Origin: Clostridiales bacterium
GTDB taxonomy: Bacteria; Bacillota; Clostridia; Christensenellales; CAG-138
DNA: 15,974 bases
Assembly (NCBI GenBank): GCA_009783775.1
Contig: WRCT01000025.1
Location: forward strand, 1 to 15,974
Reading direction: 5' to 3'
The position numbers and the translations under genes are program-made. The notes under the pieces are model-generated. The model made no database searches, was not told the origin of the DNA, and saw only the letters and a program-made list of their open reading frames with translations. This document shows, one piece after another, positions 6,191 to 12,951 of this stretch. How positions within the stretch are numbered: position 1 is the first letter of the stretch; every line of letters begins with the position of its first letter.

Positions 6191-7366
6191 CTAACGGAAA
6201 CTGACCAAAACCGTATTGAGCATATCCAGGCCGTGGGCGTTGAGTTGTAAGTGCGTGGCGCTGTCGGTCCAGCAGTCCAGGTGGGCCGCCTCGGCATAGA
6301 CATCGTCTACAGGCAGACCAAAGCGATTTTCAAAGGCCCTGCGGTCCACGCCCTCGACCTTGCGCAGACCCAGCATTACAGTTTCAAACATTTGCTCGGA
6401 GAGATTGAGCTTGATGGTTTCTGCCGTGGGCAGTTTGTTTTTGCGCAGTTTTTTCTCGTAGGTTGAGATAGACTCGGCGTTGGCTGTGCGCAGCCAGATC
6501 CGGCCCTCCCCCGGCAGCGAGGAATGCGCGGCCACGCCAAAGCCGAGATAGGGTTCGTTGTTCCAGTAGACCAGGTTGTGGCGGCAGGCATGGCCGGCTT
6601 TGGCAAAGTTGGAGATTTCATAGCGCGCGTAGCCGCGCTGGGCCAGGTAGGCTATGCCCGCATCCTGCATATCGGCCACCGCGTCCTCATCCGGCAGGGT
6701 GAGGATTTGTTCTATTTCGACTTTGCGGTAGAGGGGCGTGCCCTTTTCCAGGATCAGCGCGTAGGCGGAGATATGCGGCACGTTCAGATCGCAGACGCGG
6801 CACAGGGTGTCGAGGTATTGTTCCTGCGTTTGGCCCGGCAGGCCATGCATGACGTCGACATTGATGTTGGTAAAGCCCGCCGCGCGCGTCTCGGTGAGCG
6901 TTTGCAGAAAGTCGGCGCAGGTGTGGACACGGCCGACATTGGCGAGCAATGCGTCGTTCGTGCTTTGCAGGCCGATGGACAGGCGGTTAAAGCCGGCTTT
7001 GTATAGCGCGGCCAATGCGGCGGCGTTCGCGGTTTTGGGGTTGCATTCGACGGATATTTCGGCGTCGGGCGAGACGGTGAAGTTTGACCGTATTTCGTCC
7101 AATATGCCGATAAGCTGTTCTGCGGGCAGGATCGTGGGTGTGCCGCCGCCAAAGAAGATGGAGTTTACAGCGGGCGGGCTGACGCGGGCCCCGACAAATC
7201 CAAGGGATTTGTTGGGTGCACCACCGCCCCTACGGTTGGATAAGGCAATTTCCTTGCGCACCAAATCAGCGTAACGCACCGCGCTGTCATTGAGCGGCAC
7301 GGAACAAAAGTCGCAATAGTCACACTTTCGGATACAATATGGGATATGTATGTAGATCGCGTTCAT
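6191..7366 (-). CDS. hemW: HemW-type radical SAM protein (heme chaperone, HemN-like), carrying a repeat insertion
   Basis: Member of the HemW branch of the coproporphyrinogen dehydrogenase family (391 aa). Characterised HemW proteins bind heme and a 4Fe-4S cluster and deliver heme to target proteins; they are not proven HemN enzymes. MNAIYIHIPYC leads into the cluster motif CxxxCxxC at C11, C15 and C18. FFGGGTPTIL (71-80) is the SAM-binding glycine motif. LSIGLQSTND, DVMHGLPGQT and HISAYAL are family blocks, and the C-terminal HemN domain follows. Residues 44-66 (rich in Arg, Gly and Pro) are encoded by a family A palindrome placed in frame between strand/helix elements, just before GGGTPT. 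ATG 7366 has AGGAA 5 nt upstream. It lies 30 bp after lepA and is probably cotranscribed. Confidence 0.93.
   Translation of the reverse strand: MNAIYIHIPYCIRKCDYCDFCSVPLNDSAVRYADLVRKEIALSNRRGGGAPNKSLGFVGARVSPPAVNSIFFGGGTPTILPAEQLIGILDEIRSNFTVSPDAEISVECNPKTANAAALAALYKAGFNRLSIGLQSTNDALLANVGRVHTCADFLQTLTETRAAGFTNINVDVMHGLPGQTQEQYLDTLCRVCDLNVPHISAYALILEKGTPLYRKVEIEQILTLPDEDAVADMQDAGIAYLAQRGYARYEISNFAKAGHACRHNLVYWNNEPYLGFGVAAHSSLPGEGRIWLRTANAESISTYEKKLRKNKLPTAETIKLNLSEQMFETVMLGLRKVEGVDRRAFENRFGLPVDDVYAEAAHLDCWTDSATHLQLNAHGLDMLNTVLVSFR
7171..7239. repeat. Family A palindrome, long form, in frame inside hemW
   Basis: The outer arms GGGCGG (7172-7177) and CCGCCC (7224-7229) and an inner perfect hairpin, ACAAATCC (7194-7201), loop AAG, GGATTTGT (7205-7212), are present, with CTACGGTTGG closing the element. 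It is 69 bp, a multiple of three, and encodes about 23 residues without a stop. It is collinear with the intergenic copies at 2324-2393 and 15502-15572. Confidence 0.85.
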
Positions 7367-7396
7367 AATTCCTCGCTCCTCATTCCTAACGCCTCA

Positions 7397-9202
7397 CTAT
7401 CCGTTGATCCGCAAAACGCTCATAAACGCGTCGCTGGGCACGGACACGGAGCCGACCTGGCGCATACGTTTTTTGCCTTCCTTTTGTTTTTCCAAAAGCT
7501 TTTTCTTGCGCGTGATGTCGCCGCCATAGCATTTGGCGAGCACGTCTTTGCGGACCGCGCGGACGGTTTCACGCGCGATGACCTTGCTGCCGATCGCCGC
7601 CTGCACAGGGATCTCGAACTGCTGGCGCGGGATCACGTCCTTGAGTTTTTCCGCCACGGCACGGCCCTTGGGATAGGCGCGGTCGCGGTGCACGATGGTG
7701 GACAGCGCGTCGCAGATGTCACCGTTGAGCAGGAAATCCAGCCGCACGAGATCGCTCTTTTTATAGCCTTCCAGCTCATAGTCGAACGAGGCGTAACCGC
7801 GGCTGCGGGACTTCAATTGATCGAAAAAGTCATAGATGATCTCGTTTAGCGGCAGGGTGTAATGCAGGGTGACGCGCTCCTTGTCCTGATAGACCATATC
7901 CAAAAACACGCCGCGCTTTTCGGTGCAGAGCTCCATGATGGGGCCGACATAGGCCGTGGGCGTCATGATGGAGGACTTGACGATGGGTTCCTCCATGAAC
8001 GCGATCTCGGCCACGGACGGCAGGTTGGCGGGGTTGTCGATCTCCAGTTTCTCGCCATTGGTCAGATTGACATGATAGACGACGGAGGGCGCGGTCGTGA
8101 CGAGGTCCAGGTCAAACTCACGCTCTAAACGCTCCGTGATGATCTCCATGTGCAGCAGCCCCAAAAAGCCGCAGCGGAACCCGTAGCCCAGGGCGACGGA
8201 GACCTCTTTCTCGTAGCTCAATGAGGCGTCGTTGAGCTTGAGCTTGTCCAGCGCGTCGCGCAGGTCGTCATAGTGCGCGCCGTCGGCGGGATAGATGCCG
8301 CAGTAGACCATGGAGTTGACTTTTTTGTAGCCGGGCAGCGCCTCGGCGGCGGGGTTGTCGGCGGCGGTCAAGGTGTCACCCACCTTGGTCTCGGCCACGC
8401 TTTTGATCGAGGCGGCGATGTAACCGACCTCGCCCGCGCGCAGGCAGTCGCAGGCGCGCAGGGATGGCGTGAAGTAACCCACCTCCGTCACCTCAAAGAC
8501 GTTGCCCGTGGCCATGGAGGCGATACGGTCGCCCTGTTTTACGCTGCCGTCGAACACGCGCACATAGGACAGCGCGCCCTTGTAGTTGTCGTAGTAGCAA
8601 TCAAAGATCAGCGCCTTGAGCGGCGCGTTTTCGTCGCCTTTTGGCGGCGGGATCAGGTCCACGATTTGCTGCAAAACCTGCTCGGTGCCGATCCCGCTTT
8701 TGGCGGAGATACGCGGCGCCTCGTCGGCGGGCAGGCCGATCACGTCCTCGATCTCCTGCGCGACGCGTTCGGGGTCCGCGCTGGCCAGGTCGATCTTGTT
8801 GATGACGGGCATGATCTCCAGCCCGCCGTCCACCGCGAGATAGACGTTCGCCAGCGTCTGCGCCTCGATACCCTGCGTGGCGTCCACGACCAGGACCGCG
8901 CCCTCGCAGGCGGCCAGCGCGCGGCTGACCTCGTAGGTGAAGTCCACGTGGCCCGGCGTGTCGATCAGGTTGAGAATGTAGGTTTGGCCGTCCGTGTGCT
9001 TATAGTTCATGCGCACGGCGGAGGCCTTGATCGTGATGCCGCGCTCGCGCTCGATGTCCATGGAGTCTAAAAGCTGCGCGGCCATGTCGCGTTCGGATAC
9101 GGTTTGGTTGTGTTCCATCATGCGGTCGGCCAATGTGGACTTGCCGTGGTCGATATGCGCGATGATGGAAAAATTGCGGACAAAGTGTTGGTCGTAATTC
9201 AT
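7397..9202 (-). CDS. lepA: Elongation factor 4 (LepA), ribosome-associated GTPase
   Basis: LepA/EF4 (601 aa, normal length) is a translational GTPase related to EF-G that acts on ribosomes and influences translation or ribosome assembly. GTPase motifs are in order: AHIDHGKS (15-22), GITI (55-58), DTPGH (81-85), NKID (135-138) and SAKSG (166-170). The C-terminal LepA-specific domain ends QKEGKKRMRQVGSVSVPSDAF, typical of the family. Start ATG 9202 (MNYDQHFVRNFSIIAHIDHG) fits homologues. The open frame up to 9238 is read from a palindromic repeat. No Shine-Dalgarno precedes 9202; a candidate -10 box lies only 7 bp upstream, so the message may be leaderless. hemW follows after 30 bp. Confidence 0.97.
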   Translation of the reverse strand: MNYDQHFVRNFSIIAHIDHGKSTLADRMMEHNQTVSERDMAAQLLDSMDIERERGITIKASAVRMNYKHTDGQTYILNLIDTPGHVDFTYEVSRALAACEGAVLVVDATQGIEAQTLANVYLAVDGGLEIMPVINKIDLASADPERVAQEIEDVIGLPADEAPRISAKSGIGTEQVLQQIVDLIPPPKGDENAPLKALIFDCYYDNYKGALSYVRVFDGSVKQGDRIASMATGNVFEVTEVGYFTPSLRACDCLRAGEVGYIAASIKSVAETKVGDTLTAADNPAAEALPGYKKVNSMVYCGIYPADGAHYDDLRDALDKLKLNDASLSYEKEVSVALGYGFRCGFLGLLHMEIITERLEREFDLDLVTTAPSVVYHVNLTNGEKLEIDNPANLPSVAEIAFMEEPIVKSSIMTPTAYVGPIMELCTEKRGVFLDMVYQDKERVTLHYTLPLNEIIYDFFDQLKSRSRGYASFDYELEGYKKSDLVRLDFLLNGDICDALSTIVHRDRAYPKGRAVAEKLKDVIPRQQFEIPVQAAIGSKVIARETVRAVRKDVLAKCYGGDITRKKKLLEKQKEGKKRMRQVGSVSVPSDAFMSVLRING

Positions 9203-9209
9203 GCGTACT

Positions 9210-9238
9210 ATGTTAGCATAAAAATCGGACGGGCACAA
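9210..9238 (-). promoter_or_regulatory. Candidate lepA promoter
   Basis: On the minus strand TTGTGC (9238-9233), 17 bp, TAACAT (9215-9210). It is weak on its own, but a 26-bp stretch (9214-9239) is 25/26 identical to 11662-11687 upstream of the dockerin gene, where the same spacing gives TTGTGC and TATTAT. Transcription would begin at or next to the lepA start codon. Confidence 0.45.
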
Positions 9239-9250
9239 GGCCCGCCCGAT
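9224..9250. repeat. Palindromic repeat upstream of lepA
   Basis: Arms of 11 bp, 9224-9234 and 9240-9250, pair with one mismatch around ACAAG. A degenerate relative is at 11672-11699. The GC-rich arms resemble family A. Confidence 0.7.
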
Positions 9251-9251
9251 A

Positions 9252-9283
9252 CAGTGGACAGTAGGCAGTGGACAGTGGGCAGT
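9252..9283. repeat. Short tandem repeat, 14-bp unit
   Basis: CAGTGGACAGTAGG (9252-9265) is followed by CAGTGGACAGTGGG (9266-9279) and a third partial copy, in the gap between lepA and the TPR lipoprotein gene. It has no obvious role. Confidence 0.8.
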
Positions 9284-9299
9284 TTGGGGTTTTGGCTGC

Positions 9300-10409
9300 T
9301 CAATCCACAGGGTAAATGGAGAAGGGCAGGTAGTAATTGTTCTTTAGGGTAAAGCTGCCGTCGGGGTTTCCGTCGGCCTTGACTTGCCCGTAGTACGCGT
9401 TTTCGCCGAACATATCCTCCGGCCCGAACCAGTCGGGTTCGATGTCGAAATCTTTCAGGAAACCCAGATCAAGATCGCCGAGCAAATCGCCCCACCTGAA
9501 CGTGAATTTTTGGGCGCGTGCGATATGCAGCGTATAGGTCCCGCCGGGCACGCCCATTGTCACCTTGCCCTTTCCCTTGACGAAAGCGGATTGCGCGAGG
9601 GAGCCGTCCGTGGCATAGAGACGCAGGAAGACATAAGCGTCCGGATCCGTGCAGGTGATACGCAGTTGCGCGCTGCCGCTGATGTTCTTCTCCATGATAC
9701 CCGTCTTGGGCATGGGCAAGATACAGTCCTTTATTTTCAGCTTGCAATCCTTGTAGTCGTCGAGCGCCTTAAAGAGGGTGAAAGCCTTGTAATTCTCCCC
9801 GTTTTCCAGCTGGGACACTGCCAGGTCATAGCACTTTTCTTTGCTTGTCCGCAGCAGCGTTTTTACATCTTTATAGTTGTCTAACTCTTCCAGCGCCTCA
9901 TAGGCTTTGACATAGTCCTCCGCATCGAGCAGGGCGACCGCGGCCTGATAGTCTTTCTCTTGTTTTGCGGCGCGTGTGTTTTCGGTCAGAAGTTTTCTGG
10001 AATCCTTGAAATTCTTGAGCGCGCGGAAGACCTCGGCGGCCTCTTCAAACTTTTCTTCCGCCGCAAGCGCCAGCCCCTCTAAATAGCTGATTTCATCACG
10101 CACGGCGGCCAATAGCGCCTCGGCATCCTCGCGGTCCATGAGCCCTTCCAGGATAACGCGCGCGGCCTCCCAGTCCTCGGCCTCGGCCAGTCCCTGCGCC
10201 TCGATAAAGGACAGCTCCTCCTTGCAGGCACGGGCCTGGGCCGCGCTGTCCTCAAAATCCTCCAGGCTCAGAAACTCTTCCCGCGCCAGTTCATACTCGC
10301 CCGCGTCCATCTTGAGTTTTGCCTCATCGTAGCGGGATTGCTTGGAGACGCAGGCGGAAAACGACAGGGCCAAAAACAGTGCCAGCAGGAAACAAGTTGT
10401 CTTTTTCAT
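9300..10409 (-). CDS. TPR-repeat lipoprotein
   Basis: Exported lipoprotein of 369 aa: MKKTTCFLLALFLALSFSAC gives a signal peptide with lipobox Cys20. Residues about 27-230 hold five TPR-like helical repeats with a recurring A..L....Y..A...F..L.(D/N)(Y/F)KD pattern, for example AGEYELAREEF, EEKFEEAAEVFRAL, AEDYVKAYEALEELDNYKDV and NGENYKAFTLFKALDDYKDC. A different, beta-rich C-terminal part follows (about 240-369, with VPGGTYTLHI and a terminal NNYYLPFSIYPVD). TPR domains normally scaffold protein-protein contacts; the partner is unknown. ATG 10409 has AGAGGGG 8 nt upstream. The gene begins 29 bp after the dockerin protein gene, so the two are probably one operon. The precise function cannot be told from sequence. 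Confidence 0.88.
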   Translation of the reverse strand: MKKTTCFLLALFLALSFSACVSKQSRYDEAKLKMDAGEYELAREEFLSLEDFEDSAAQARACKEELSFIEAQGLAEAEDWEAARVILEGLMDREDAEALLAAVRDEISYLEGLALAAEEKFEEAAEVFRALKNFKDSRKLLTENTRAAKQEKDYQAAVALLDAEDYVKAYEALEELDNYKDVKTLLRTSKEKCYDLAVSQLENGENYKAFTLFKALDDYKDCKLKIKDCILPMPKTGIMEKNISGSAQLRITCTDPDAYVFLRLYATDGSLAQSAFVKGKGKVTMGVPGGTYTLHIARAQKFTFRWGDLLGDLDLGFLKDFDIEPDWFGPEDMFGENAYYGQVKADGNPDGSFTLKNNYYLPFSIYPVD

Positions 10410-10438
10410 CGTAGTTGCCCCTCTTTCTTTATTTTTAA

Positions 10439-11623
10439 TTACAGTACCGTTTCCAGCTGGACCAGCCAGCGCAGGATCCTGGCCGCGTCGGCGGCCGAGA
10501 CAGGATTCGTGCCCGCCGTCACTTTGGCGTTTTTGAGACCTTGCGCGGAGAGGAACTGCAACTCAACGAGGTAGCGCAGGATGGCTGCCGCGTCGCTTGC
10601 TGAGACTATACTGTCCTCGTTCGCGTCGCCGCGCGGGGAGACCGTGAAACTCACGTGAAAGACTTTCAAAAGGTCGTATGAACCGTTCATGCTTACGGAG
10701 GCTGTGTGTGACCCTATTTTGATTCCCGCTTTCGGCACGACGGTGAAGGTGGCCGCGCCGCCGACCGCTATGCTCGCTGCGCTTGTTTGAGAAAGGACAA
10801 AACTATCGGCGTCCTCGCCAAAAAGGGCGATCGTCAGTGTGCCCGTGGCCCGATTGCCGGTGTTCGATACTGTCACGGTCAGGGGCGCCGGCGTCGCGTG
10901 GTTGTAGTGGGTCGTGCCGAAATCATATGCGCCGCCCACCACGTCAAGCGATACGCCGTAGCGCGGCAGGAAAACATAACCGGTGGTCTCACAGCCTTGG
11001 CAATCCTCTTCCAACGCGCCGTCACAGGACGGGCAGGGTACGGAGACTTTGCCACCGCATTCGGTGCATGGCACAACGTTTGTGTTATTACACATTGGAC
11101 AGGGCGTCCCTCCAAGCGTAAAAAAGATGGAATGGGCAAAAAGCGCGGGGCAGGGTATCTCGTCCGTACCGAGACAGGCCATGCAATCCGGATCACTGAT
11201 ACCCGCGCAGCCGGAGCAGTCCACGCGCAGCGTTCCCAGAATCGGGCATAGCGGACAGCCTCCCACCAACGAAAGAATGGCGTGCATGGCTGCCAGCGGG
11301 CAGGAGGGAAAAGTGAACGAACCCGCGCCGTTGCAGGTCGGGCAGGTATCCAGCGCCTCGCCCGAGCCCTCGCAGCCCGAGCAGGCAACCCTGCCCGTGC
11401 CGCCGCAGACGCTGTGCGACTGCGTGCAGTAAGCGCCGCAGAAGTCCACGCAGTCCAGAATGTCGTAGCTTTGCTCCGTGCAGTAATCGCAGTCGGGGCA
11501 GGGGTCTGCCACAACCGCCGCCAGCGAGTTTCGTCCTGTCACCGCCGTCATGGCCAGCGACAAAGTGAGGGCCAGTATGATAGCCAGGGCCCGCTCAAAA
11601 GGTTTCGTTTTTGCCGGATTCAT
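10439..11623 (-). CDS. Secreted protein with DnaJ-type cysteine motifs, Ig-like domain and C-terminal dockerin
   Basis: 394 aa. A signal peptide (about 1-39, FERALAIILALTLSLAMTAV) leads to a region with 27 cysteines (42-211), mostly in CxxC pairs. CSGCEGSG (81-88) and CPTCNGAG (94-101) match the DnaJ zinc motif CxxCxGxG exactly, and CTECGG, CPSCDG and CSGCAG are partial versions. Residues about 222-330 look like an Ig-like choice-of-anchor D domain (YDFGTTHYNHATPAPLTVTV, SNTGN, FTVVPKAGIKIGSHTASVSM). The end (332-394) is a type I dockerin: GDANEDSIVSASDAAAILRY with a full calcium loop, then a second repeat whose loop has lost its acidic residues. ATG 11623 is chosen for AGGAGG 8 nt upstream; the frame extends to 11749 only through repeat sequence. 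Dockerins usually bind cohesins, but none is seen here. The function is unknown. Confidence 0.88.
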   Translation of the reverse strand: MNPAKTKPFERALAIILALTLSLAMTAVTGRNSLAAVVADPCPDCDYCTEQSYDILDCVDFCGAYCTQSHSVCGGTGRVACSGCEGSGEALDTCPTCNGAGSFTFPSCPLAAMHAILSLVGGCPLCPILGTLRVDCSGCAGISDPDCMACLGTDEIPCPALFAHSIFFTLGGTPCPMCNNTNVVPCTECGGKVSVPCPSCDGALEEDCQGCETTGYVFLPRYGVSLDVVGGAYDFGTTHYNHATPAPLTVTVSNTGNRATGTLTIALFGEDADSFVLSQTSAASIAVGGAATFTVVPKAGIKIGSHTASVSMNGSYDLLKVFHVSFTVSPRGDANEDSIVSASDAAAILRYLVELQFLSAQGLKNAKVTAGTNPVSAADAARILRWLVQLETVL

Positions 11624-11657
11624 GAAAGCGTCCTCCTGTGGTTTTTTCAATATGATA

Positions 11658-11686
11658 ATAATAGCATAAAAATCGGGCGGGCACAA
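11658..11686 (-). promoter_or_regulatory. Candidate promoter of the dockerin-TPR lipoprotein operon
   Basis: On the minus strand TTGTGC (11686-11681), 17 bp, TATTAT (11663-11658). The -10 is good and the -35 is weak. The expected start near 11651 leaves a leader of about 28 nt with AGGAGG. The same 26-bp module lies in front of lepA. Confidence 0.5.
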
Positions 11687-11712
11687 GAGTGACCGCCCGG
11701 GGGTTGCGGGAG

Positions 11713-11733
11713 ATTGCGGATCAAGTCCGCAAT
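11713..11733. repeat. Family C palindrome (ATTGCGG type)
   Basis: ATTGCGGA-TCAAG-TCCGCAAT, followed by GACG. Compared with 2418-2438 and 12780-12800 the innermost pair has changed from G-C to A-T on both arms, keeping the hairpin. Confidence 0.85.
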
Positions 11734-11763
11734 GACGTTGGAAGTCCACAATGACGTTTGGTT

Positions 11764-11791
11764 ACGCATTACGCATTACGCATTGCGCATT
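11764..11791. repeat. Heptamer tandem repeat over the DUF4349 stop codon
   Basis: Four copies of a 7-bp unit: ACGCATT three times, then GCGCATT. The last copy overlaps two bases of the stop codon of the DUF4349 gene (11790-11792). Confidence 0.85.
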
Positions 11792-12755
11792 ATTTGGCGC
11801 GGCGTTTGCGGGTGCGGGAGGTGAAGAAGAGGGGCAGGAAGATGGACAGGCCGAGGACGATCAAAACGACCACGATGATCGGCGAGTAGCCCGCGATGAA
11901 GATGCCCATGTTCTTGAAGAATTCGCCCACGCCCTTGAGGCTTTCGGAGAACAGGCGGGAGGTTTGCTGGCCGCCGGTCTCCGTCTTGACGACGGTCTCG
12001 ATCTCGACCTCGCGGATCGTGAGCGTGATGGTGCTGTAGCTCACCTGGTCCTGCAGGACGCGGCGGCGGCTCTCATAGGAGCTGAGCTCCGCGCGCACGT
12101 CGGTTAAACGGGACTGCACCGCGAACAGCTGGTCCAGCGTCGCGCCGTCTTCCTCCAACAGCTTGAGCAGGCTGGCCTGCTCGATCTTGAGCGCCTCGAT
12201 CCGGCTTTCGATGTCCACGTAGGTTAAGGTCACGTCCTCGGTGCGGCTGGTCTGCGAGGTCACGTTGCCCATGCCCGTGACGGCGGCCTCGAGGGCGTCC
12301 AGGTTCGCGCTCGGCACGCGGATACGGATGGTGGCATACCGGAGATTCCACTGGGATAGGCCCGTGCCGCGCAGGCTGGATTCCTCCACATAACCGCCGG
12401 CCTGCGCGATCTGCGCGTCCAACGCGGCCATGAAGGCCTCGAACTCCTTGGTTTCGATGTCCACAAAAGAGGTGCGGATCAGCATACGCGAGGTTTGGCC
12501 CGAGATGGGCACGGCCTCCTGCGTGCCGCCGCCGGACTCGGGCGCAGCGATGGGTTCGGCCATGTCGGGCATGGCGTCGTCGGCGTATGCTTTGTTGATC
12601 GTGGTATAGAGCGCGCTGCTGTCGTAGGATGCTTCCGCTTCTTCGGCGAGGTTATAGCGGGCCATTGGGGCGTCCGCCATTGGCTTGGCGCAGCCAAGCA
12701 GCAGGCCCATAAGGAGGATCGCGGAGAGGGTGAGGATCAGGATTTTGGTTTTCAT
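11790..12755 (-). CDS. DUF4349-type membrane lipoprotein
   Basis: 321 aa. The signal sequence ends in the lipobox LLLGC (Cys22). A low-complexity linker follows, then from about residue 90 the DUF4349 pattern: MLIRTSFVDIETKEFEAFMA, AQAGGYVEES, ATIRIRVPSANLDALEAA, VTSQTSRTEDVTLTYVDIES. A coiled coil (about 180-245, RIEALKIEQASLLKLLEE, LFAVQSRLTDVRAELSSYES) comes next. One C-terminal membrane helix (about 285-310, YSPIIVVVLIVLGLSIFLPLFF) is followed by a basic tail RTRKRRAK. Lipid anchor plus C-terminal helix would tether both ends to the membrane with the domain outside. No enzymatic activity is known for DUF4349. ATG 12755 is chosen because the signal peptide starts there and AAAGGAA is 9 nt upstream. 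It follows the VWA gene by 196 bp of repeats and may be cotranscribed. Confidence 0.9.
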   Translation of the reverse strand: MKTKILILTLSAILLMGLLLGCAKPMADAPMARYNLAEEAEASYDSSALYTTINKAYADDAMPDMAEPIAAPESGGGTQEAVPISGQTSRMLIRTSFVDIETKEFEAFMAALDAQIAQAGGYVEESSLRGTGLSQWNLRYATIRIRVPSANLDALEAAVTGMGNVTSQTSRTEDVTLTYVDIESRIEALKIEQASLLKLLEEDGATLDQLFAVQSRLTDVRAELSSYESRRRVLQDQVSYSTITLTIREVEIETVVKTETGGQQTSRLFSESLKGVGEFFKNMGIFIAGYSPIIVVVLIVLGLSIFLPLFFTSRTRKRRAK

Positions 12756-12779
12756 GGTGGTTGATTCCTTTCTGTTGAG

Positions 12780-12800
12780 ATTGCGGGTCAAGCCCGCAAT
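12780..12800. repeat. Family C palindrome
   Basis: ATTGCGGG-TCAAG-CCCGCAAT followed by GACGG, identical to 2418-2438. It lies about 25 bp upstream of the DUF4349 gene start. Confidence 0.9.
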
Positions 12801-12828
12801 GACGGTGGGGGTGGTACGTTGGGTCGGC

Positions 12829-12853
12829 GGGCGGGCTGACCCCGCCCCTACGG
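12829..12853. repeat. Family A palindrome, short form
   Basis: Identical over 25 bp to 2258-2282: GGGCGGG, loop CTGAC, CCCGCCC, then CTACGG. Confidence 0.9.
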
Positions 12854-12870
12854 TTGGGTTGTCATCCGTT

Positions 12871-12939
12871 TGTCATTCTGAGCGCAGCGAAGAATCTTGA
12901 ATGTTGCCGTTTAGATCCTTCGCTTTGCTCAGGATGACA
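12871..12939. repeat. Family B inverted repeat (TGTCATTCTGAG type) downstream of the VWA gene
   Basis: The 27-bp arms 12871-12897 and 12913-12939 are inverted with four mismatches around a 15-bp loop. It begins 12 bp beyond the VWA stop codon. The RNA hairpin could protect the 3' end or attenuate read-through into the DUF4349 gene, but lacks a U-tract. Confidence 0.85.
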
Positions 12940-12951
12940 GTTTGGGATAGT

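Noticed and set aside
6191..7366. hemW as a pseudogene because of the repeat insertion
   Set aside because: The frame is open throughout, the insertion is a multiple of three, and the cluster cysteines, GGGTPT and C-terminal domain are intact.
8273..9070. Plus-strand frame of 265 codons opposite lepA
   Set aside because: Antisense shadow rich in His, Asp, Val and Gly from GC-rich complement codons; lepA is certain.
11624..11749. 42-residue N-terminal extension of the dockerin protein
   Set aside because: It is read from a family C palindrome and the promoter region; ATG 11623 has AGGAGG at good spacing and begins a signal peptide.
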